64,000 nucleotides of DNA, from the NCBI GenBank assembly GCA_016748015.1, contig JAAOMT010000602.1:613806-677805 (forward strand). The letters are read 5' to 3'. Source of the stretch: Geosiphon pyriformis. Lineage: Eukaryota; Glomeromycota; Glomeromycetes; Archaeosporales; Geosiphonaceae. Positions 11,279-23,029 of the stretch are shown piece by piece; position 1 is the first letter of the stretch, and the number at the start of each line of letters is the position of its first letter. A model generated the notes under the pieces. That model searched no databases and had not been told where the DNA came from. It saw only the letters and a program-made list of their open reading frames with translations. Both the position numbers and the translations under genes were made by a program.

Positions 11279-11999
11279 ATGACTATTCCTCAAAACATTC
11301 AACAATTATCCCAAAAACTAATGTTAGCTTTAAAAAGAATACTCAAATTATCCATTACTGTTACTGGAAACCACATTAATTATACTCAAACAAAAGTAGT
11401 TACAAATTTAACCCCAAATTCACAAAAATATCACCCATATAAGAAAAACACAAGAAGTTATTCTGGAATTCACCTGTCAGAACTTTTAAAGCTTGCTTTA
11501 AGAGAAAACTTAATACTCATTCTTATTAGTATTCTACCAAATGCTACTATTCAACAAAAACTTCAACTGTGTCTTAATGAAGAGAACTACGACTATACTC
11601 CAATATATAGATATTTTTACATTAGAAAAACACTTCACAAATGAAAACGGAAGCTTACAGCAACAAACCTCACAAAAGAAGCTATTCGGAAACAACTCTA
11701 CAATGAATTCAAAACAACAGCTGGACCTACAAACAGTCGTTATAAACTAAGAGCTGCTCTTAGACTTTATGACCTATTTCACACCTGTGAAAACGTCCTA
11801 CAAAACCCAATTTTACAACCTTTAAAGATTCAATACATTGGAAAGCTCACAGAACTGAAATTTCAACAATTTTCAGACCAAATTTCTTCAATAATTTTGG
11901 ATTATTATCTGGAAATTACAGACAGTACTTGGACTTCGATGGAGCTCAGTCTTAAGAAGAAGGTTATGTTACCAGATAAAATTAGAGATATTATTTAGC
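11279..11999 (+). pseudogene. Extra ORF between integrase and 3' LTR of element C
   Basis: An ATG at 11279 opens a frame of 121 codons to a TGA at about 11642. The same frame then stays open for another roughly 118 codons to TAG at 11997-11999, already inside the 3' LTR. Only one stop in about 240 codons is striking in an element with so many stops elsewhere. The predicted protein is basic and Leu/Gln-rich (LSQKLMLALKRILKLSITV; RYKLRAALRLYDLFHTCENV). I see no signal peptide, membrane span or zinc motif, so it is not an obvious envelope gene. Function unknown. The corresponding place in A and B is outside the window. Confidence 0.5.
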
Positions 12000-12936
12000 A
12001 TAAAATTATCTTTATAATTCCTATCATTAATTAGCATATATTATCATTTCAAATAATCACTTATTACATTAGCAAAATGTCCGAAATTATCATTTAATTA
12101 ATAACCCAATTTGTACATAACACAAATGTAACCTAATTGCAATGATCAATCATGCAATACCCCAAAATATGTAACATTTAAAAGTTCACCAAAATTTGTA
12201 GAAATTTGTAGAAATAATTGATAGTTTACTGAAATATCTAATAGTTTGCAGAAATAACTTGTAGTTCGCCGAAATGTATTTTTAGTTTAGCAAAATTGTA
12301 GAAAAGAGCAAAGTTCAAATTCATGGAATAGTGTTACAACAAGTTGTATAAAAGAAAAGCTTCTCTCTTCGAGAAAATATATCTTACTTTAGATTTATCA
12401 CTTAGAACCATTCCTACACACACAAAAAAAATAAAAATCAAATAATTTGAAAAACCAAATTCTTTAATTATTGCACTTGGAAAATTCCCAAAACCCAACT
12501 AACGTTTTGAAATTGATTAGCTACCAATTTTAGTAAACTGTAGTGACTCCAGGCCTGGATAGAAAACGTTTCTCTTGACAGAATTCTATTTCTTTTACAT
12601 TTTTTTTATTTTTTTTCTTTTATTTTCTTATTATAATTATTAGGGTAGTCTACAGACAAGATTTCTGTAGAAGAGTTGACTTTCACAGCAAAGTAATTAC
12701 ACATTTTTAGTGAGCTTCCAGACGAGCAATTTCTGGGAAAGAGTTGACATTTACTACAACATAACTACACAAAGCAACTGGTCATTCCACTTATAAGCCC
12801 AGCAGTTCAAATTATAGGAGATAATTTGAAGATAAAATTCAGTTATTGGAGGTTCAAACACTTCCCATAGTCATGAATTAATAATACTACACCAAACATA
12901 CAAGAGCTAAGAAGAGACCAAAAATCTCCAGTAACA
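11967..12936 (+). repeat. 3' LTR of element C (about 970 bp)
   Basis: Begins TGTTACCAGATAAAATTAGAG and ends CTCCAGTAACA, with TGTTAC/GTAACA inverted ends. It is the reverse orientation of the LTRs at 3401-4376 and 5101-6087. A purine tract (AAGAAGAAGG, 11954-11963) lies just before it and may be the polypurine tract. Bases following 12936 belong to the integrase of element D on the minus strand. Confidence 0.88.
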
Positions 12937-13740
12937 GTAAATAGTATAGTAATGATAATAGTTTTTTGATTCCAAATCTTTAACTTAGTTCTGCTAATGT
13001 TTTATTCACAAAATGAGTTTCTTGATCAGATAACAATTCTTTTGGACATCTATGTTAACAAATTAAATCTTAATAAATGAATTTGGCAATGGATTCTGCA
13101 TCTGCTTTTTGAATGGCTTTTGCTTCTGGCCATTTAGTAAGATAATCCATGACTACTACAATATATCTGTTGCCTTTGCTGGTAATTGTTAATAGTCCAA
13201 CTAAGTCAATTTCAATGTGATCAAATAGTTGTCCCACTTTGATTGGTCTCAATGGTTCACTGAATCTTGTTCCTTTTCTTTTCTAACAAACATCACAATT
13301 TTGAATATATTGAATAATGTCTGGATATATTAATGGCCAATAATATCTTTTTCTGGTTCTTTCCATGGTTGCTTATTTATGAAAATGTTCTGCTGTTGGG
13401 TCTGAATGCATGTTGAATAGTATTGTTTCTTTCTCTAATTCTGTAATTACTCTAATTGTTTCATCTGGATTTTTTCTGTTTTTCTGGTAAAATATATCTT
13501 GGTGAATAATAAAATATTTGGATTGTTGTTTGATATGACTTCATTTTTTTGGAGATAATTTTTTCTTAAACTGCTGGGTATTAATATAATGTTAGAGTTG
13601 TTGATATTTTTGTATATTCATCTTTTGTTATATTTTTGTTTTCAACTGTTTAAATTTTGTTATATTTTTGGGTTGAAATGTTTTTTAGATTTGTTTTATT
13701 CTTAATAAACCAGAAACTTTTTTCTCTTGTTGATTCCCTG
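12937..13740 (-). mobile_element. Element D, integrase part (minus strand)
   Basis: On the minus strand the sequence reads FNMHSDPTAEHFHK and CDVC (integrase zinc domain), then GQLFDHIEIDLVGLLTIT with the first catalytic D, VVVMDYLTKWPEAKA, and ELLSDQETHFVNKTLAEL with the second D. It stops at 12937, before the catalytic E, where the LTR of C ends. The 60-residue frame at 13070-13252 is the best preserved piece. The N-terminal linker reaches at least 13620. The matching RNase H of the same element is on the far side of a LINE, at 20550. The exact LINE junction near 13740 is not resolved. Confidence 0.75.
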
Positions 13741-13843
13741 ACCATAACAAGAGCAAAATTTTATCAGAATTTTAATTAGTTTTTTCTTTCTTTTCTCTTT
13801 GTTTTTTTCTAATTATTTTTTCGACTTTTTTCTCTTTGTTGCA

Positions 13844-15741
13844 ATGAAACCAGTGGGCTTCTCTGCTTGTGGTTCTAGTTCCATTTCGGCTGGGTTGGGG
13901 ACCTGGTCTAATAATAAAAAGAAAGCATATATTAAGAGCATATACTCTTATGGCCCTTTGTACAAGAAATCTAAGAATCCTAGAAATACTGATGGTATGG
14001 TAGATTTGTCAACTGGTTCTATTTCTGGTGACGTTTTACAAGCTAGCATTTTAGAACACAAGGAGTTTTGGGGTAGCAAAGTGGAAAGTGAGGAAGCTAG
14101 TGTTAGTGGAATATCTAACTTGAAAAACATGGACAACATGATAACAAAGAAAATAAGTTATGTAGATTCCAATGACTCCGAAGCTAATAATATAGTAAAT
14201 GATATAACTCTAAGAAAGACATAAATGAGGATGTATGTTCTAGAACAACTGCCAAAAAAACTTTCTTTCAATAATATGAGTAATGTTGATGACATTTTGG
14301 AGCTCCCATCTCCTAAGTTTTATGGTTTCAATCAGCTGCTGAGTGCCAAGTCATGTGTTTTGGAAAAGAGGAGCTTTGAGCCAGTGAAATCATTTACATT
14401 AGATATTAAGCTTTCAGTTATTCCAGGCAAATCTGTTAATAACAAGTTGATTTTAATAAAAAAAATTTTTTATCAAGTTGATGAGTTTGGGGGAGCCTCT
14501 GCTCCCTTAAAATTTCCAGGGATCATCAGATCTTTATTTACTTTGGAATTGAGCTTAAATAAAGCTAAAAAAATAACAATTTGTGAAAATATTTTGGTAA
14601 ACAATAATGTTAAGAAGCTAAATAGTTGTTTGGATCAGGAAATAGTTGTCAAAGAGATTTCAGTCAATCTTTCCAAATTGGCTGTGGAATCAAATTTGGC
14701 AAGATTGTATCAATTAAGATACAATTGATTGGTCTGTGGCAGAAAGCATTGGTTGAATATGAATTGTTTGAGATAGCTAATTTGGTCGCAGCTAGATAGT
14801 CTGTCTTCATGGAAAAGAATTCTGTTCATGTGACAAAAGCCATTGATAATAAACAAATATGAGTTTCCAGAGATTGACATTGGACTTTGTTGTATACACT
14901 TCTAGTTGGCATTATTGCTCATAATTTGTCAGGATTATTGGATTCTTATAGTGGAAAAACTTGTTTTATTGGCTGTAATCTGGCTATATATGTTTGTAAT
15001 AAGTGTGTTGTGATTTGTTTCAGTGATGAGGCATCCAAATTGGCTGCCATGAGTTCTCTGCTTGTTTTCAAGAGTGTGAATTTGTGCTGGGCTAGTCTTT
15101 TTCTAGTCTGTTGTGCCAATTGTAAACAATCTGGTCATGTTTTTGAATTTTGTTTATTGGGTGAATTTTTTGGTGTTCATGGGAAATAGATGGTAACTTT
15201 TCAAGATTAAGTCTATTTGGCCAATATATATAGAAAGAAATAAGCACCCATTGCTTATCCAGTTTCTTTTGGTAGTCTCTCCTGGGTAAAAGTTGTTGGT
15301 AGATTCTCTTTTTCTCCTCTCTCTGGTCAAAATGTTTTGGCAAACATTGGCTCTTTTTCAAAGATGAAGTCATCCTTACCAGTTGCAAATGAAATCAATG
15401 ATAGGTTTGCCACTCTTGAACACAGTCTTGCCAGCCTCACAGAGCAAGTTGGTAAGCTGGCTAAGAGATTAGATGCACTTGAGTCAATGGTTTCTCAGCC
15501 TAGCCTTGGATGTCAGCCATTGGTAACCCTTTCATTACAGAATCAAGGAGTGGATGCAGTGATAAGTAAAAGTTCAGATGCATCCACTAGTAGTGAGACT
15601 GTTGTGGGAGTAGTGTTATTTGATGTGTCTTCAGTGTCTAAGCTGAAATACAGCATGAGATGTTTGATAGAAACAGTTCTGGGCCTTTCGACCAAAGTGG
15701 ACATTCTTGGTACAAGTTTGGTTCCCCAATACACTTCTTAA
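13844..15741 (+). pseudogene. LINE copy 1 ORF1 (RNA-binding protein), broken
   Basis: The start MKPVGFSACGSSS follows a T-rich leader. The frame stays open to 14222 (TAA), reopens to 14728 and then shifts. A segment near 14650-14700 (VVKEISVNLSKLAVESNLAR) looks like the beginning of an RRM-like fold. Near 15107 there is a true CCHC knuckle, CANCKQSGHVFEFC. Between 15370 and 15500 the frame is rich in heptad leucines (ATLEHSLASLTEQVGKLAKR), predicting a coiled coil. These are the usual parts of a LINE ORF1 protein that coats its own RNA. Some former stops and shifts separate the pieces. Confidence 0.7.
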
Positions 15742-15744
15742 TAA

Positions 15745-18700
15745 GTGATTTAGTTTGGAAAGTTGCTACTTGCAATATTAGAGGAATGAACAATTTTGTG
15801 AAACAGGATGATATTATTTGTTGGCATAAGAATATGAACAATTTGATTTTTATTGTTACTAAAACTAAGTTAAAAGATAAGATTTATCTATGGTTCATAA
15901 ATAAGTTTAGTGGTGTCTGGATTTTCACTTCTGGTTTGAATTCTGATCATATGGGCTTTGGTGTTATAGTTATTATAAATGTTTCTTTGACAAGACATGT
16001 GAGCAAAGTTTTTGAGGTACCTGGTTGGCTCCTGTCTATTAAGTTGTTTTTTAAGAATAAACTTTTCATGTCAATTTTGGGGCTTTACACTGGTGTTTCT
16101 TCAGTAGTTTGGTTCTTTCAGACTAACAAAATCAACTCTCTCATTGCTAAGACTGTGAACGAATCTACCTTTGTCATTCTTGGTGAAGATTTCAATAAGA
16201 ACAGTTCATGTAAATGTGCTAGTTTCAAAAAGTGTCTCAATCTGGGACTGGTTAATTCTCTGTTGGGTAGCTTAGTCATGAGGGATCTCATGTGAAAAAA
16301 TTCAAGAGATGTTAAAAAAACAATTAATTATGTATTTGTCTCTCCAAATCTGGTTAATGCAATAATATATTGTGATGTTTCAGAGGTTGGCAAACATTTT
16401 GATATGAATTACTGGGCAGTTTCAGTGTCCATAAGTTTGAGTGGGCTTTTAGATACACAGTTGAACTCTCTTTGCAAACAAGCAAATAAGGATCATTGGA
16501 AATTTGATGTCAAGTGCATGGATGAAAATAAATAGACCAAGTTTAAGAATACTACATTGGCCAATGCTGCAATGTTTTTTGATGAGTTTGCTGTTACTGT
16601 AAAGTTCTCAAATCTGAATGCCATGTAAGATGTTGTGGACAAGGTGATGTGTCTTTTAGCAAATGAATTTTTTAAAAAAAAGTGGTTTAAAAGGTATGAT
16701 AGTGTTTTTATCAAGGAATCCTCTAAGTTTTACAAGCTTGAAGTTTTGGTGTCAAGAATTGCCAAGATTTTGCATGAGGATGTTAGTAGTGCTTTTGAAT
16801 TTTTGATAAACTGCTAGAAGTCTTTAGATGCTGATAAAATTTTGTCTATTCAGGCTCTGTTGAATTCTGATGTGAATTTTGATCATGTGCATTTGATTCT
16901 TTTCAAGATGTAAAAATCATATTGTGCCTTCAAGCTTGCTGAGTTGTTACAGGCTGAGGAGTCAAGAATTAGGTCAGCTGTTAATAAACAAATAGAAAAT
17001 TTTGTGGTCAACAAAGATTACATGATCAGAAGTGTGCTGAAGTGTCCTTTTCAAAAAGTGGTTTTAGACCATCTGATGATTGAAGATGAACTGATTTTGG
17101 AGCCCAATCTGGTTAAAACCAAAGTGGATGTTATAATAGAGAGCTGAACTAGAAAGCATGAAATAATGGAGGACTTCTTTGATAATTGATTTCATCAATA
17201 TCAGCCTTTGGATTATGTTTTTGATGATGCTTTTTTAGGAGTAATGTGTTTGGTTAGTTTCAATGAATTGCTCAGTGTGATGTCTAATTTACCTAATGGC
17301 AAGACTGCCAGTTTTTTTGGAATTTCAAATAAGCTTTGGAAGTATTGTAACAAATCAGTCATGGATATGCTGTTGGTTCTCTTAAATTCTTGTTTAACTC
17401 TTGAGACAGTGCCAGGTGCTTGGAAGGAAGCCTGGGTCTTAATAATTCCCAAGTCATATGAGTGGAAGGGAATTCTTATGAACACTCAACCTATTGTCCT
17501 AATTAAGACTGCTTGCAAAATTCTTTTTAAGATTCTCTTGGACAGGATTTTTTCAGTGTGCAGTATTTTTAATGTTTTGTAAAGGGACAATTTCTTAGTT
17601 TTGAAGGATATGACTATGCAATTTCTAATTTTTGCTATTGGTTTGGTAGTTGAGAATGCATTAGAAAAGAACTGTGAGCTCTGGTTGGTCTTGCAAGACA
17701 TGTAAAAGGCCTACAATTTAGTAAATTGTAAGCATCTTAAGAGAAGCTTGGTTAGAATAAAAATGTGCAATAAATTCATTAGATTTTTTGGTGACATTCA
17801 CAATAGTTATGTTAATAGGGTTATAACAGATTTTGGTTTAACAGATAGATATTAGATACATGATGATTTGAATTAGGAAAAGGTCTTTTCACCTCTTTTC
17901 TGATGTATATTTTATGATCCTCTTTTGTGTAAGGTCAAAAGACAGGAAAGTGTATGTAGATATAGATTGAACTCTCATTTTATTGTCAGGACTGGTCATG
18001 CAGAATCTCAGGCCAGGTTGATGTCTTTTCTTACTGCTGTTGCTTTTGTCAATGACATGATATGAGTTGGTAACAGTTAAGCTGTAACAAAACACATTTT
18101 CAATGTTGCTAGTGAGTTTTTTAAGATCAATGACATTTCTATTAATAATAACAAGATGGTGGCCATTCTTATAAATTGTGGAATAAAATATCTTTCTTTG
18201 TTAATTAGTGGTTCACCTATTTTTATTACTAAGAAAGAAGAGTCTTATCACTACTTAGGTATCTTTTTGTCTACGAATAGTTTGTCGAAGCCTAGTTTAG
18301 CTAAGGTGCATTTGGACATCAGGTTTTTTGTTAATCTTGTGCTACAGAAGACCATTTCAGATAAACAGTTCTTATATTTAGTGTTGATTGTTCTATGTTT
18401 TATTGTTAGCTACAGAATGCAATTTAGTTTTGTTCCTATTGGAGTGTGTGAAAAGTGGGATGCTCTGGTTCACAAGGTGTTGAAATTGAAGTCTGGTCTG
18501 CCTCTTGACTTTCTTAGTAATGCACTTTATCACTCTTCTTTATATGGTTTAAAGCTTTTTGAGCAAATTCAGGCTAAAAGCAAGGTGGTTTCTGTTGTGT
18601 GCTTTGTAAACTCTGTTGGGATTTTGGAACGTTTGTTTTTACACAGATCTCTTGACTTGCAAACTCTGAGTTGGTGCCCAATACATCTTTTAATCTCTCC

Positions 18701-20381
18701 AGTTCGCATTAGGGTCAGCCCTTCTAATAATTTTTTGGCAGGTGTGGTTTATATTTTTTTTGGCTGCAATTTATTTTTGGATGGTCTGATGGTCAGTTCT
18801 TTCCACTTTTGGAATGAAACTCCTATGTTGACTGTTCTTAGTGAAATTAATTTCTCTAGATTTCTTTTTTCACTTTGCTGCTATAATATAGCCTTTGTAG
18901 AACAGCTTCGTAGTCAGAAGAGCACTGTTTTTGATTAGAAGACTTTTAAGTAATGGAAAAGACTGGACTCACATGGCCTTGTTCCAGACTGGTTTAGGTT
19001 TTTTGTTGACTTTTTTAGTGGCATAACTTCTTCTTCTGCCAGTCCTTCCCCTTTGGGTGATTATGGACTTTCGAATGTTCTAGGGTCTAATGAGTTTGGA
19101 CTTGTTTGTAAGCAGTTGTTAAATGTTGCAGCTGATACCTTATTTGTATATATGGATGGATCTTTAAGGAACTTGGACAGTGCTGATGTGAAGACTAGCA
19201 TGGCAGTTTTTTTTGAGAATGTGAACTTGGATTTGGGAGTTAGGATTTCTAGTCTGTTGTTCTCTACTTTAATAGAGTTGCAGGCTATTGCTTTAGCTCT
19301 TGAGTGTATCTTCTTTTTCAGCTCAGTTTGCCTTTTCACTAACAGTCAGACTGCCTTGGATGCATGCAAATTGGAATTGAGTTTGATGCATCCAGATTTT
19401 TGGAATCGGTGTTGGATTGAGCATCAGCACATTGTAAACATTATTAGGAAAAAGTCTTTAAATGTCAGTTGGTATAAGATTAAAAATCACTTGGGTGTCT
19501 TGGATAATAAACATACAGACGCTCTTGCTGATACAGCTTCTTTTTTCCCCTAGTGTCTTTCTCTTAACTTGAAGAAATGTTATATATTGGCAGAGGATGG
19601 TGTTGTTTCTGAGAATTCTAGACATTTTGTTCATGGAATTTTTTGTTCTATTTATCGTGCATGTTGGGAGCTTGGTTCTGGATCTGGAGTTTTGGATGGT
19701 AGTTTGCTTTCAGATGTAGATTGGCCTAGCTCATTATCAGTGTGGCATCTCAACTTGCATATGGCTGCTGGGTTCACTAATAAGCTTACTGCCAGTACTT
19801 GTATATACTTTATAAAAGTCTTGTATTATTGATTGTCTGTTGCTGTTTAAAAGCATCTGTATAATAAGTGTTATCTCAGTGTGTTATGTCTGTATTGTGA
19901 AGATGTTGAGGTCTCAGATCATGTTTTTTTTTACATGTTTGATAATTTGGCTTGTTGTTGTTTATTAGACACTTATGTAACTATTTGGTATGCATTTTCT
20001 GATCTTTTTGTCTTCTTTTTATGTGTATCTTGTTTTTTGTCATCTGGTATTTTGAATGTTGCAATGTGTATAGCTCTTTACAAGGGCTTTGTTTTTAAGG
20101 ATTGGCTTTATAAGGCTGCATCAGTTTTTGAAGATTCCAAAGTTGTGAGTCAGAAGATTGTGGACTTTGTGTGTGACTTTTGTCTTGCTTTTAGGGAAAA
20201 GATTTGGTTGGTCTATGCCAAGCATCATGCTTTTATGAAAAAGAATGGGCTGATACCATTTAATGGATCAATTCTAAAGTCAGTTTTAGGGTTGTTCTTG
20301 TTGTTTTCTGCTGGTATGATTAAACTATTGGGTATTGATGAGGCATTTGGTATAGAGTTAAGTCTTATTTGTTTCTCTTAG
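15745..20381 (+). pseudogene. LINE copy 1 ORF2: endonuclease, RT, RNase H, broken
   Basis: The endonuclease starts at VWKVATCNIRGMNNF and includes FIVTKTKLKD, STFVILGEDFN and, after a stop, TINYVFVS. RT has LPNGKTASFFGISNKLWKYC, GAWKEAWVLIIPK, LVLQDM*KAYNLV and the catalytic box as AFVNDMI, in which the first aspartate of the usual F-V-D-D is asparagine. RNase H (19130-19550) has FVYMDGSLRNLDS (D), ELQAIALALE (E), a third site changed to TNSQTAL (D to N) and KHTDALAD. A CLYCEDVEVSDH zinc motif follows near 19890. At least a dozen stops interrupt the frame. The D to N changes are G to A transitions. Confidence 0.85.
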
Positions 20382-20549
20382 ATATTGAAAGGCCTATTTT
20401 TGTTTATATAGATGCTTAGTGTTGTCCTAATCAGCTTGAGTGGCTGGTTGTGTGTAGAAAATGCATGATTTACATCTAGTTTAGATTAATTATTTGATGT
20501 ATTGCACTAGGCAGTGTTTGAACCTCATTCATTAAATGAATAAAAAAAA

Positions 20550-21870
20550 CAAAAACAAACCATCAGTATTTCCATTTTTTTTTCCTTTTTTGTAATGTAC
20601 TGTATAATTAAATAGTGAAAGTTCTATTTTCCATCTGACATAACAATCATCTCCAAATTCTTGCTTCTGAATTAAAGTCAATCTTTTATGATCAGTATAA
20701 ACATCAAACTTTTGACTCAAGTATTTTTTCCATTTGATGACAGTCCAATAGATAGCTAAGTATTTTAGTGCTAGAGTTCTATAGTTCTTTTTAGCTGGAC
20801 TTAAGCTTTTGCTGGTGTAAACTACTGGGTGTTCTCATCTATCTGGTTTTTTTTGAAATAGTACAGCTTCTAATGCTTGACCAAATACATCTGTAGTAAT
20901 GATGAATGGTTTGCTATAATCTGAATAAATTAATACTGGAGCTTGAATAAGTTTTCTTCTTAGTGTGTCAAAAGCTTTTTGTTAAGTTTCAGTCTATTCA
21001 TATTTAGTGTTCTTTATTTGAAGTTAGTGTAGTGGTTGAGCTATTTTAGAAAAGTTTTTGATGAAGTGGTAGTAATATCTTGTAAATCCCAAGAATACTT
21101 GTAATTCAGTCAAGTTAATGGGTACTGGAAAGTTTTTAACTATTTCAATTTTGTCTGGATCTATTTTGATGCTATTTTTGCTTATAATATGTCCTAAAAA
21201 CTTCAATTCTGTTTTTTCAAAGAAGCATTTAGTGGTATTTAGCTTTAATTCAGCTTTTTTTAGTCTTTCAAATACTTGTTAAAGATAATGTAAATAATCA
21301 TCGAATGTCTTTGAGAACACATTGATATCATCCAAATATATGACTACTGATTTCTATAACAGTTCAGTATAAACAATTTTCATAAGCCATTAGAATATTG
21401 CTGGTGTATTTATCAAGCCAAATGGCATTATTTTAAACTCAAAATTTCTTTCTCAGGTTGTAAAAGTCATTTTCTTCTTATTTTCTGGTTTTATGACTAC
21501 TTGTTAGTAACTACTGTCTAAGTCTAAAGTCAAGAATCATTTTTTTCTTCCAAAAGTGTCAAAAAGTTTTTGGATCTTTGGAGTTGAATAGCTATCTCCT
21601 TTGATTACTTCATTAAGTTTCTAGTAATTCACACAAAAGTGGATTTTTTTATTCTTTTTATGGACTAGTACTACTGGTAACAATCATAGGCTCATTAATA
21701 ATTGAATTAATCCATTGTTTAATATTTGATTGATTTCTTAACAAATAATTTCATGGCTGGCTGATGGTACTTAGTATGCTCTTTGTTTGATTGGCATTGC
21801 ATTTCTGGTCTTGATCTAATGCTGGATTATCTTAGTTCTGCCAAATTTGTTTTCACTTGCAAAAATATCA
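20550..21870 (-). pseudogene. pol: Reverse transcriptase and RNase H of element D
   Basis: Minus-strand pieces include KKIHFCVNYQKLNEV, KIMPFGL, an intact SVVIYLDDINVFSK near 21320, ELKFLGHIISKNSIKIDPDK, and LQVFLGFTRYYYHFIKNFSK (21024-21206). The RNase H part is PFIITTDVFGQALEAVLFQK, HPVVYTSKSLSPAKKNYR, KFDVYTDHKRLTLIQKQEFG and ends HYKKGKKNGNTDGL, one residue short of the LSR expected before the LINE tail. About twenty stops are present, many at expected Gln, Arg or Trp codons. Confidence 0.85.
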
Positions 21871-21935
21871 GTGAAGTTGTTAAGTAATATTTTGAGTTGT
21901 ATATGCTAAAATGGGTCTAAATTTCCCAGATTTAT

Positions 21936-22790
21936 TTATTTCAATTGTTCTGATTGGAGCAAATAATATTTGTTCTGTTCATAGATTATTTGTAATGTTA
22001 TGTTGACATATTCACACAGTTGTGAAAAGTCTAAAATAAGGTTTGGTAGTTGGTTTTCGATTTCGGTAGTTAAATATCTAATGATAGTTCCTTTTGGTAT
22101 CTTAATAATGTCTTCTATATTGTTGTAAATAGGAATTTTGATGTGACTATGGTTTTTGGCTGGTATGTGTAAATTGACTAGTCCAATCTTTTTTGATTTA
22201 CAAAGTGTGGCTTCTGCTTCAAAAATCTGAACTTGATCTTTTACTTTTCTTTTTATGGCTAATATGTACTGGTCATATGGTAGAATAAAAATTGATTGAC
22301 AGGTAGAGATAATTTCTTCCTTGTTAATAACTTCTTCCTCTGTTATATTAACTGGTATATCTATTCTAACCATTGATCCAAATCTCTGTATTCCTTTAGC
22401 TGTAATCCTTAATTCTTTCCTGTTTGCCACTAATACTAATTGAGCTATTTTAATCAGAGGCAGGAATATTGTCTGTGCTATTTTTTTGTTTGGTTTTATG
22501 ATATAGGTCTTTTTTGAGTTATTTTGTAGCATTACAATGATATTTTTTATATATCATGTATCAATTATTCCTCCTCTGATGTTGATTCTTTTTTTCACTA
22601 AGCTACTTCTAGATGCTAGTTGAATTATTGTTGTTGCTGAGATTTCCAGTGCTACTTTAAGATCAATACAGGTGTGTGAATATGGTTCCAATTTGATGGC
22701 ATCTTTTCCTAGATATCTTAGATCAAATCCAATATCAGTATTATGTGTATGTTTGGGCATAATACCTTTATTATTATCACTGAATCATTT
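21936..22790 (-). pseudogene. dUTPase-like domain and linker of element D
   Basis: Minus-strand frame 22554-22760 has motif 1 HNTDIGFDLR, motif 2 ASRSSLVKKRINI (RSS kept) and motif 3 start RGGIIDT. After a stop, the frame 21936-22532 continues with KKIAQTIFLPLIKIAQLVLV, then KGIQRFGSMVRIDIPVNIT and a roughly 140-residue linker to RT. Compared with element C the motif 2 arginine is retained but motif 3 is cut. The domain lies at the same place in both families, between the Cys-rich region and RT. Confidence 0.72.
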
Positions 22791-23029
22791 AAGTTTCTGT
22801 TCCTTGATAAGGTTAGAAAACTGATATATTGTTTTGGGTTTGAATTGGAGTTTGAATCATTGTTATTTTCATTGCCATTTTGAATGGAGCTGGAACCATT
22901 ATTTTTATCATCATCATTGTCAGAGTTTGAATTGGAATTAAATGGTAATTCTAATTCTAATACACAGCTGTTGATTAGTTTTTTTTTCTTTGGAATTGTG
23001 TAGATTATGTGTGGTGGTGAATTATAGAT

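Larger units (their letters stand above)
6088..12936 (+). mobile_element. Ty3/gypsy element C, 5' truncated, with 3' LTR
   Basis: From left to right this holds protease, Cys-rich module, dUTPase, linker, reverse transcriptase, RNase H, integrase, an extra ORF, and a 3' LTR of the A/B family. The 5' LTR and gag are absent because the element starts within protease exactly where the LTR of B ends. The RT-RNase H-integrase order is the Ty3/gypsy (Metaviridae) order. The reading frame has many stops, mostly TGA and TAA at positions where homologs have Arg or Gln. Its right end at 12936 abuts a minus-strand integrase of element D, so C seems to have inserted into D. Confidence 0.88.
13741..20545 (+). 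mobile_element. Full-length but inactive LINE, copy 1
   Basis: A T-rich leader is followed by ORF1 (13844 onward), an AP-type endonuclease, reverse transcriptase, RNase H and a zinc-finger C-terminus, ending in an A-rich tail (aaataaaaaaaacaaaaacaa). Right after the tail the minus strand resumes the RNase H end of element D (NGNTDGL), so the LINE sits inside D. The same 3' end recurs at 29430-29530 and, more diverged, at 29126-29241, 54640-54790 and 62166-62280. Many TAA/TAG/TGA stops show that it is dead. The left end is an estimate. Confidence 0.82.

Noticed and set aside
11279-11999. Envelope gene of a retrovirus-like element
   Set aside because: No signal peptide, cleavage site, fusion-like or membrane segment is visible in the roughly 240 residues.
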